Below are positions 1 to 4,187 of a stretch of 6,216 bases of DNA, one piece after another (positions within the stretch are counted from its first letter, which is position 1; every line of letters starts with the position of its first letter). Source of the DNA: Rhodospirillales bacterium (GTDB lineage Bacteria; Pseudomonadota; Alphaproteobacteria; Rhodospirillales; JADHTD01); contig JADHTD010000172.1 of NCBI GenBank assembly GCA_016776525.1, positions 1 through 6,216 of the forward strand, read 5' to 3'. Below the pieces are notes generated by a model. It was given only the letters and a program-made list of their open reading frames with translations. It was not told the DNA's origin and made no database searches. A program made the translations under genes and the position numbers.

Positions 1-346
1 GTTGGGCCTTGATGGTGTCGGCGACTTGGGCCAGAAGCGGGTGCTGCTTGGCGCGGTTTTTAGTGAAATAATCGGATTGTTCGCCGTACAGCTTGGCGGC
101 GTCCTCAAAATTACCGGCTTTCACCAACTCCTTCAGATGGTCGCCCTGATCGGAAAACAGATTGTATGATTTGGAAACGCGACCGTCCGCTGGGGCCTGG
201 TCCGCCGATGCAGCAGTATCCCCCGTGCCGCCAAATCCTCCGAGAGAACCCGGCGTCTGGCAGGCGGTCAGGATGGTTAAGAGTGCAATGGAAAAAAAGA
301 TCGGTAAAAAACGCACGGTCTTGCGCCGCATTCTCCGACAAACCAT
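1..346 (-). CDS. Putative lipoprotein, N-terminal part (open at left edge)
   Basis: No homologue is recognised. The minus-strand frame stays open from an ATG at 346 to the window edge (115 codons seen). Residues 1-12 are Arg/Lys-rich, residues 13-28 are hydrophobic, and a lipobox L-T-A-C ends at Cys29, so this should be exported and lipid-modified by the Lgt/LspA pathway. Gln follows the Cys rather than Asp, which by the enterobacterial +2 rule favours the outer membrane; whether that rule holds here is uncertain. Residues 30-56 are a Gly/Ala/Pro/Asp-rich flexible linker. From about residue 60 the chain turns helical and charged, with 'LVKAGNFEDAAKLYGEQSDYF' spacing that resembles one TPR-like helix pair; that is only an impression. 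A purine-rich Shine-Dalgarno (AGGGG) lies 6 nt before the ATG at 346; a second ATG directly upstream at 349 is the alternative start. It is divergent from the dienelactone hydrolase gene. Confidence 0.75.
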   Translation of the reverse strand, partial: MVCRRMRRKTVRFLPIFFSIALLTILTACQTPGSLGGFGGTGDTAASADQAPADGRVSKSYNLFSDQGDHLKELVKAGNFEDAAKLYGEQSDYFTKNRAKQHPLLAQVADTIKAQ

Positions 347-384
347 CATCTTCCCCTTTAGAGTGTTCCCATTTTGTTTGCACT

Positions 385-414
385 AGCATAGAGGATAAAA
401 CCGGGGATTGTCGA
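385..414 (-). promoter_or_regulatory. Candidate sigma-70-like promoter for the lipoprotein gene
   Basis: Read on the minus strand, TCGACA (409-414) is followed after 18 nt by TATGCT (385-390), 39 bases upstream of the lipoprotein start. The -35 matches 5 of 6 consensus bases and the -10 matches 4 of 6. This is assigned by pattern only, and the spacing is slightly long. Confidence 0.35.
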
Positions 415-510
415 GAGTAAATAAAAACAATTCTCTCTAAAATTGCATATCCAGGTATGAAATTTGTATGGCACCGGTTGATCAACGTTCTGGCGGCTGC
501 CGGGTCCCTT

Positions 511-519
511 TGCTATAGG
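511..519 (+). promoter_or_regulatory. Candidate extended -10 element for the hydrolase-mtnPA operon
   Basis: TGCTATAGG fits an extended -10 (TGnTATA) 53 bases before the hydrolase ATG. No good -35 lies 16-18 nt upstream; the nearest TTGATC (478-483) is 30 nt away, too far for one promoter. If it is used, transcription would start around 526, just at the hairpin at 526-543. Confidence 0.3.
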
Positions 520-525
520 TATCGG

Positions 526-543
526 GGTCCCGGTAACGGGGCC
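526..543 (+). other. Leader hairpin with GTAA (GNRA) tetraloop
   Basis: GGTCCCG (526-532) pairs with CGGGGCC (537-543) across GTAA (533-536), giving a 7-bp stem with one G-U pair capped by a GNRA-class tetraloop. It lies 29 bases before the hydrolase start and would be at or near the 5' end of the mRNA. No T-run follows, so it is not an intrinsic terminator. An mRNA-stabilising 5' hairpin is one possibility; no known riboswitch was recognised. Confidence 0.5.
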
Positions 544-572
544 GCTTGCCAGGAAACTGAGGGGAGATATCC

Positions 573-1244
573 ATGGGACAAAACATCACCTTAACCGCCG
601 CTGACGGCTTCGAACTGGGCGCCTATCAGGCCGATCCGGAGGGTACGCCCCGGGGCGGTCTGGTCATCATCCAGGAGATTTTCGGCGTCAACATGCATAT
701 CCGCGATGTATGCGATAAATACGCCGCCAAGGGCTTCCGGGTGGTGGCCCCGGCCCTGTTTGACCGCATCGAGTCCGGTATTGATTATGAATACACACCG
801 GAACTACAGGCCCAGGGCGCCGAAATGCGTGGCCAGTTGGACCCGTCTCAGCCGGTGATGGACGTCAAGGCCGCCGTCGATTACCTCAAGGGTATCGAAG
901 ACAAGGTCGGTGTCGTCGGTTATTGCTGGGGCGGCACCCTGGCCTGGGCGGCGGCCCAGAAGATGGATGTGCTGGCGTCCGTCTGTTACTACGGCGGCGC
1001 CATCCACGATATGCTGGACAGTCCGGCGACCTGTCCGGTGATGATGCATTTCGGCGAGGCCGACGCCATGATCCCCATGGAAAACGTCGACTTAATACGA
1101 GTGGCCTTCCCCGACATCCCCATCTTCACCTATGCGGACGCCGGGCACGGCTTCAACTGTAATGTGCGGGCGTCCTATAACGAGGCCGGGGCCAAGCTGG
1201 CCCAGGATCGCACCGACGGCTTCCTCGACGAACATTTCGGCTGA
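573..1244 (+). CDS. Dienelactone hydrolase family protein
   Basis: A 223-residue cytosolic alpha/beta-hydrolase of the dienelactone hydrolase (carboxymethylenebutenolidase) family; the length is typical. The nucleophile elbow G-Y-C-W-G-G carries Cys118, the acid is Asp164 in 'FGEADAMIP', and the base is His192 in 'AGHGFNC'. Glu35 in 'QEIFGVN' matches the Glu that in the Pseudomonas enzyme interacts with the catalytic Cys. The triad is complete, so activity on a lactone or ester is likely, but the substrate cannot be read from sequence; most genomic copies are not in chlorocatechol pathways, and no such genes are seen here. The start is supported by a GGGGAG Shine-Dalgarno about 6 nt upstream. 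The stop precedes mtnP by 10 bases and overlaps mtnP's Shine-Dalgarno, indicating co-transcription. Codons 174-176 (TTA ATA CGA) are three probably rare codons in a row for a GC-rich gene, which is odd but without known consequence. Confidence 0.93.
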   Translation: MGQNITLTAADGFELGAYQADPEGTPRGGLVIIQEIFGVNMHIRDVCDKYAAKGFRVVAPALFDRIESGIDYEYTPELQAQGAEMRGQLDPSQPVMDVKAAVDYLKGIEDKVGVVGYCWGGTLAWAAAQKMDVLASVCYYGGAIHDMLDSPATCPVMMHFGEADAMIPMENVDLIRVAFPDIPIFTYADAGHGFNCNVRASYNEAGAKLAQDRTDGFLDEHFG

Positions 1245-1248
1245 GGAG
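1243..1248 (+). promoter_or_regulatory. Shine-Dalgarno that fixes the mtnP start
   Basis: GAGGAG sits 6 nt before ATG 1255 and overlaps the TGA stop of the hydrolase. This favours 1255 over an in-frame ATG at 1132, which lies deep in the hydrolase gene. The family's N-terminal motif also begins only about 10 residues after 1255. Confidence 0.8.
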
Positions 1249-1254
1249 CGGCAC

Positions 1255-2142
1255 ATGGCGGAACCCGGCACGCCCCCGGTCATCGGGGTTATCGGCGGCA
1301 GCGGTGTTTATGACATTGACGGCCTGGAGAACACCCGTTGGGAGAGGGTCTCGTCCCCCTTCGGCGAGACTTCCGACGAATTCCTCTTCGGCGACCTGGA
1401 CGGCCAGCCCATGGTTTTCCTGCCGCGCCATGGCCGGGGGCATAAGGTGCCGCCTTCCGAGCTTAACTTCCGGGCCAACATCGATGCTCTAAAACGATCA
1501 GGCGTCAGCGAGATCATTTCGGTCAGCGCCTGCGGCTCCTTTAAAGAAGAACTGCCGCCCGGCACCTTTGTCATCGCCGATCAGTTCATCGACCGCACCT
1601 TCGCCCGGGTCAAAAGCTTCTTCGGCACAGGGCTGGTTGCCCATGTCGGTTTCGGTCATCCGGTTTGTTCGCGCTTGGGCGATGCACTGGAGGCCTCGAT
1701 CTATGACCTGGATATTCCCTACCAGCGGGGCGGCACCTATCTGGCCATGGAAGGGCCGCAGTTCTCGACCCTGGCCGAATCCAATCTCTACCGGTCCTGG
1801 GGCTGCGACGTCATCGGCATGACCAACATGCCCGAAGCAAAATTGGCCCGCGAGGCCGAGATGTGTTACGCCACCGTCGCCATGGTCACCGACTTCGATT
1901 GCTGGCACCCGGACCATGACCATGTGACGGTCGATTCCATCATCAAGGTGCTTTTGGGCAATGCCGACAACGCCCGCGCCCTGGTCAAAAAGGTGACGCC
2001 GGGCTTAAGCGGCCGTGGCGAGACCTGCACGGACGGCTGTCATACGGCGCTCGACAACGCCGTCATCACCCAGCCCGACGCCCGCGATCCGGAGATGGTC
2101 GAAAAGCTCTCAGCCGTCGCCGGCCGGGTGCTGGAGGGCTGA
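1255..2142 (+). CDS. mtnP: S-methyl-5'-thioadenosine phosphorylase (MTAP)
   Basis: A 295-residue phosphorylase of the PNP/MTAP family. It cleaves methylthioadenosine, the by-product of polyamine (and in many alphaproteobacteria homoserine-lactone) synthesis, with phosphate to adenine and methylthioribose-1-phosphate. Visible landmarks are the N-terminal phosphate-binding loop 'IGVIGGSGVYDI' (about 10-21), 'LPRHGRGHKVPPSELNFRAN' (56-75), 'ACGSFKEELPPG' (92-103), 'DQFIDRT' (109-115), 'MEGPQFSTLAES' (165-176), 'GMTNMPEAKLAREAEMCYA' (188-206) and 'TDFDCWH' (212-218). Asp213 and Asp215 correspond to the aspartates that give human MTAP its adenine specificity, which argues against a guanine/hypoxanthine PNP. 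The C-terminal Cys pair in 'CTDGCHTALD' looks usual for bacterial members. Four bases separate its stop from mtnA, whose Shine-Dalgarno lies in its last codons. Confidence 0.95.
   Translation: MAEPGTPPVIGVIGGSGVYDIDGLENTRWERVSSPFGETSDEFLFGDLDGQPMVFLPRHGRGHKVPPSELNFRANIDALKRSGVSEIISVSACGSFKEELPPGTFVIADQFIDRTFARVKSFFGTGLVAHVGFGHPVCSRLGDALEASIYDLDIPYQRGGTYLAMEGPQFSTLAESNLYRSWGCDVIGMTNMPEAKLAREAEMCYATVAMVTDFDCWHPDHDHVTVDSIIKVLLGNADNARALVKKVTPGLSGRGETCTDGCHTALDNAVITQPDARDPEMVEKLSAVAGRVLEG
2133..2138 (+). promoter_or_regulatory. Shine-Dalgarno for the GTG start of mtnA
   Basis: GGAGGG, within the last codons of mtnP, lies 8 nt before GTG 2147. No ATG is available near the expected N-terminus, so this site decides the GTG start. 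The overlap suggests translational coupling. Confidence 0.75.
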
Positions 2143-2146
2143 CAAG

Positions 2147-3253
2147 GTGAAAGTTTCTGGCACACCCTATCGCACCATCTGGCTTTCTGAGGACGGCTGT
2201 ACGGTGGAGATCATCGATCAAACCCGGTTGCCCCATGAATTTGTCATCGAACGGCTCGAAACCCTCGACGACGCGGCCCGCGCCATCGCCGACATGTTGG
2301 TGCGCGGCGCGCCGCTGATCGGCTCGACGGCGGCCTACGGCATGGCGGTGGCCATGCACGGCGATGCAACGGATGCCGGCCTGGAGAAAGCCTACGAAGT
2401 GCTCTATGCGACGCGGCCGACGGCGGTTAACCTGCGCTGGGCCCTGGATGATTTGAAAGGCCTGCTGGCGCCGCTCGACCCCGACCAACGGGAAGCCGCC
2501 GCCTACCAACGCGCCGCTGAGATCGCTGACGAGGACGTAGAAATCTGCTCATCGCTCGGTGAGCATGGATCGGAGTTGATCCGCGACGCTTATGCCAAAA
2601 AGGGCCGTAAAGAACCGGTCAACGTACTGACCCACTGCAACGCCGGCTGGCTGGCCACCGTCGACTGGGGCACGGCGCTGGCGCCTATCTATAAGGCCCA
2701 TGACGCCGGTATCCCGGTGCATGTGTGGGTCGACGAAACCCGGCCCCGCAACCAGGGCGCCAGCCTGACCTGTTGGGAACTGGGCCAGCACGGGGTGCCG
2801 CACACGCTGATCGTCGATAATGTGGGCGGTCACCTGATGCAGCACGGCCAGGTCGACTTGTGCATTACCGGCACCGACCGCACGGCGGCCTCGGGTGATG
2901 TCTGCAACAAGATCGGTACCTATTTGAAGGCCCTCGCCGCCCAGGACAACGGCGTGCCTTTTTATGTGGCGCTGCCGGGCCCGACCATCGACTGGACGCT
3001 CAGTGACGGCGTGCGGGACATTCCCATCGAGCAAAGGGACGCGAAAGAGGTCACCGAGATGACCGGCCGCACCAAGACCGGAGCGATTGAAACCGTCTCT
3101 ATCGTTGCCGAGGGCAGCGGGGCGGCCAACTACGCCTTTGACGTGACACCGGCCCGCCTGGTCACGGGATTAATCACTGAGCGCGGCATCTGTCCGGCCT
3201 CGGCTGCGGGCCTCCAGGGTCTTTATCCGGAAAAAGAGTCGGTGGCGGTTTAA
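2147..3253 (+). CDS. mtnA: S-methyl-5-thioribose-1-phosphate isomerase
   Basis: A 368-residue aldose-ketose isomerase of the MtnA / eIF2B-like family. It converts methylthioribose-1-phosphate, the product of MtnP, to methylthioribulose-1-phosphate. The substrate-binding motif 'RGAPLIG' is at 53-59. The catalytic Cys164 lies in 'LTHCNAGWLAT', and the catalytic Asp244 in 'ITGTDRTAASGDVCNKIGTY' (the common form is GADR; here it is GTDR). 'LPGPTIDWTL' and the C-terminal 'NYAFDVTPARLVTGLITERGI' are also family signatures. The length is near the usual 340-370. The GTG start gives the N-terminus 'VKVSGTPYRTIWL', as expected for the family. Fed by mtnP 4 bases upstream, it forms the first two steps of methionine salvage or, as in Rhodospirillum, of methylthio-sugar shunts. 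The next enzyme is not present: the downstream gene points the other way. eIF2B alpha is excluded by the Cys/Asp pair. Confidence 0.95.
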   Translation: MKVSGTPYRTIWLSEDGCTVEIIDQTRLPHEFVIERLETLDDAARAIADMLVRGAPLIGSTAAYGMAVAMHGDATDAGLEKAYEVLYATRPTAVNLRWALDDLKGLLAPLDPDQREAAAYQRAAEIADEDVEICSSLGEHGSELIRDAYAKKGRKEPVNVLTHCNAGWLATVDWGTALAPIYKAHDAGIPVHVWVDETRPRNQGASLTCWELGQHGVPHTLIVDNVGGHLMQHGQVDLCITGTDRTAASGDVCNKIGTYLKALAAQDNGVPFYVALPGPTIDWTLSDGVRDIPIEQRDAKEVTEMTGRTKTGAIETVSIVAEGSGAANYAFDVTPARLVTGLITERGICPASAAGLQGLYPEKESVAV

Positions 3254-3285
3254 GGTTCTTACTTAAATTCCCACCTAAATTTTCC
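3254..3285. other. 32-base gap between convergent genes
   Basis: This AT-rich gap separates the stops of mtnA and the Rid-family gene. The only dyad is a weak 5-bp AT stem (AAATT/AATTT), so no intrinsic terminator is called for either gene. Termination may be factor-dependent, or the two transcripts may overlap at their 3' ends. Confidence 0.5.
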
Positions 3286-3714
3286 TTAATCGTCAATCAC
3301 CGCGATGGCGTTGATCTCCACCAGGCAGCGCGGGTCGGTGGCCAGCCTGACCACCTGCACCGTCGTCGTCGCCGGTTTTGACTCGCCGAAGCATTCATTC
3401 CAGACCTTGTTCAGGTCATCCTGCTGGCTCATGTCGGTGAGGAAGCGGTCGGCGTTAACGATATCGGCAAACGAGGCGCCGATGGCCTCCAGACCCTTGC
3501 GCATATTTTCCAGGGCGGCGCGGGCCTGGCCTTCCATGTCATCGGGCATGGAGGCGAACTCCTCTGGGATGTGCGGGTGGCTGTGATAGACCGGTGCCGC
3601 CGTGACGCCGGCCAGGAAAACCATGGAACCACCGCTGACTTTGATGGCTGGGGCATACGGCATCCAGACGTCCGGTGCGTCCGGCCAGTGGATGTGTTCA
3701 ACTTTCTTTGGCAT
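3286..3714 (-). CDS. Rid family protein (YjgF/YER057c/UK114) lacking the RidA arginine
   Basis: A 142-residue protein with the single chorismate-mutase-like Rid fold; family members are usually trimers with clefts between subunits. Fold landmarks are 'MVFLAGVTAAP' (31-41), 'QARAALENMRKGLEAIGASFADIVNADRFLTDM' (63-95) and the C-terminal 'VEINAIAV' (132-139). Glu133 aligns with E. coli RidA Glu120. RidA's catalytic Arg105 ('PARSCVEVA') aligns with Thr116 in 'PATTTVQVV', so 2-aminoacrylate/imine deaminase activity is doubtful. Loss of this Arg is known for some non-RidA Rid subgroups, whose functions are mostly unknown. It is somewhat longer than RidA (128 residues), with an extra His/Pro/Glu-rich loop at 43-59. 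The start is set by an AGAGGG Shine-Dalgarno 5 nt upstream (read from 3726-3721). It is convergent with mtnA and divergent from the REC-GGDEF gene; no operon partner is visible. Confidence 0.9.
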   Translation of the reverse strand: MPKKVEHIHWPDAPDVWMPYAPAIKVSGGSMVFLAGVTAAPVYHSHPHIPEEFASMPDDMEGQARAALENMRKGLEAIGASFADIVNADRFLTDMSQQDDLNKVWNECFGESKPATTTVQVVRLATDPRCLVEINAIAVIDD

Positions 3715-3807
3715 GGTTTCCCTCTCACAAGATATTTACCTGTTGCATTTGCATAGCGCATTGATGGGGGCCTGTCACCCGTTTGGAACGGGGCCGATTC
3801 GGAATGA

Positions 3808-3846
3808 AACAAATAGTGCAAATTTAAGGGTTTTGCACGATTTGTT
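3808..3846. repeat. Inverted repeat, 15-nt arms, one mismatch, 9-nt spacer
   Basis: The left arm AACAAATAGTGCAAA (3808-3822) is the reverse complement of the right arm TTTGCACGATTTGTT (3832-3846) except for the pair 3815/3839. The spacer is TTTAAGGGT. No T-run follows on either strand, which argues against an intrinsic terminator. It lies about 95-130 bases upstream of the Rid gene start and overlaps a possible minus-strand promoter, so an operator for a dimeric repressor is the simplest reading. An RNA hairpin or a remnant of a repeat element remains possible. Confidence 0.75.
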
Positions 3847-3851
3847 GCCAA
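3822..3851 (-). promoter_or_regulatory. Weak candidate promoter for the Rid-family gene
   Basis: On the minus strand, TTGGCA (3846-3851, 5 of 6 -35 bases) is followed after 18 nt by TTAAAT (3822-3827, 4 of 6 -10 bases). The spacer coincides with the right arm and loop of the inverted repeat, as expected if the repeat is an operator. Other AT-rich hexamers closer to the gene could serve instead. Confidence 0.25.
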
Positions 3852-3955
3852 ATTCGCGTCCGACGACTATGAGTTATTTAGTTCAAAACATGTCTGCTTC
3901 CATCGTATGGCAGGCCATAAGTACAACTTCAAATAGATTATAATGACTATAAAGA

Positions 3956-3970
3956 AGCATGTATAATGCT
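3956..3970. repeat. Small perfect dyad AGCAT-N5-ATGCT
   Basis: AGCAT (3956-3960) and ATGCT (3966-3970) are perfect inverted arms around GTATA. The dyad encloses a TATAAT (3962-3967); a second TATAAT lies at 3939-3944. Neither TATAAT has a convincing -35, so these may simply reflect AT-richness, or the dyad may be a regulator site. Confidence 0.35.
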
Positions 3971-4012
3971 GTAAAAAATGGCACATATTGTGTTTTTTCG
4001 GATGGCGCAGGT

Positions 4013-4021
4013 TGTGGATAA
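4013..4021 (-). promoter_or_regulatory. Perfect DnaA-box 9-mer
   Basis: TGTGGATAA is the reverse complement of TTATCCACA, the strong DnaA-box consensus. It lies 7 bases upstream of the -35 hexamer of the candidate REC-GGDEF promoter, a position from which DnaA could affect transcription. It is single: no second box or 13-mer-type AT repeats suggest an origin. A chance match in a window this size is not negligible. Confidence 0.4.
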
Positions 4022-4028
4022 ATCTCGC

Positions 4029-4056
4029 TTGACGGCTGAATGTTACTCGTTATAAG
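4029..4056 (+). promoter_or_regulatory. Sigma-70-like promoter for the REC-GGDEF gene
   Basis: TTGACG (4029-4034) and TATAAG (4051-4056) each match 5 of 6 consensus bases and are separated by 16 nt. This is the best promoter in the window. Transcription would begin near 4063, leaving a leader of about 125 nt before the ATG. Confidence 0.6.
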
Positions 4057-4079
4057 AGAGCTTGAAATAAAGAAGATTA

Positions 4080-4128
4080 AAGCCTGTGGGATGCCGTCTT
4101 AAACTTGAACGGTTAAAAAGACGGGCTT
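4080..4128 (+). other. Predicted leader stem-loop with a 10-nt asymmetric bulge
   Basis: CCGTCTT (4094-4100) pairs with AAGACGG (4118-4124), closing a 17-nt loop. Directly outside it, AAGC (4080-4083) pairs with GCTT (4125-4128), leaving 4084-4093 as a one-sided bulge. Within the loop, AAC and GTT could add a few pairs. It sits in the proposed leader of the REC-GGDEF gene, 59 bases before its start. No known riboswitch class was recognised. Confidence 0.45.
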
Positions 4129-4156
4129 ACAATATTAGTAGCGGGGGATGATCCCA

Positions 4157-4172
4157 ACCGGCAGGGGCCGGT
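4157..4172 (+). other. GC-rich hairpin abutting the REC-GGDEF ribosome binding site
   Basis: ACCGGC (4157-4162) and GCCGGT (4167-4172) form a perfect 6-bp stem with an AGGG loop. The purine-rich Shine-Dalgarno stretch GAGGCGAGGG (4173-4182) begins at the next base, 5 nt from its end to the ATG. An overlapping small dyad GGGAT-G-ATCCC (4145-4155) lies just upstream. A stem touching the Shine-Dalgarno could tune translation. It has no T-run, so it is not a terminator. Confidence 0.5.
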
Positions 4173-4187
4173 GAGGCGAGGGATTCG

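Larger units (their letters stand above)
3715..4187. other. 473-base AT-rich intergenic region between divergent genes
   Basis: No coding sequence is supported here: the only sizeable open frame runs out of the Rid gene's antisense strand and has no ribosome binding site. Base composition is clearly more AT-rich than the flanking genes. It contains a long inverted repeat (3808-3846), two smaller dyads (3956-3970 and 3973-3998), a DnaA-box 9-mer (4013-4021), a sigma-70-like promoter (4029-4056) and a predicted folded leader (from about 4063), each listed separately. Confidence 0.7.

Noticed and set aside
111..485. A 124-residue minus-strand open frame
   Set aside because: It overlaps the lipoprotein gene in another frame, has no family motif, and would run across the promoter region. 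The frame with the lipobox, Shine-Dalgarno and helical domain is the convincing one.
480..572. SAM-type riboswitch ahead of the mtnP/mtnA operon
   Set aside because: No SAM-I or SAM-II consensus segments were found; there is only one simple hairpin.
1132..1254. An N-terminal extension of MtnP starting inside the hydrolase gene
   Set aside because: The extra 41 residues are an out-of-frame reading of the hydrolase, have no Shine-Dalgarno and precede the family's N-terminal motif.
3764..3943. Possible small gene (59 codons, plus strand) in the intergenic region
   Set aside because: No ribosome binding site, no recognisable motif, and it spans the inverted repeat. The frame is the tail of an antisense reading of the Rid gene.
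4099..4116. CtrA-type site (TTAA-N7-TTAA)
   Set aside because: The two TTAA elements are separated by 10 bases rather than 7.
4080..4187. c-di-GMP riboswitch upstream of the GGDEF gene
   Set aside because: A short 'GTAGCGGGG' resemblance to the class I core exists, but the conserved 'GGCAAA' and 'GACGCAAAGCC' segments and the paired tetraloop/receptor arms are missing. It is kept only as an unnamed folded leader.
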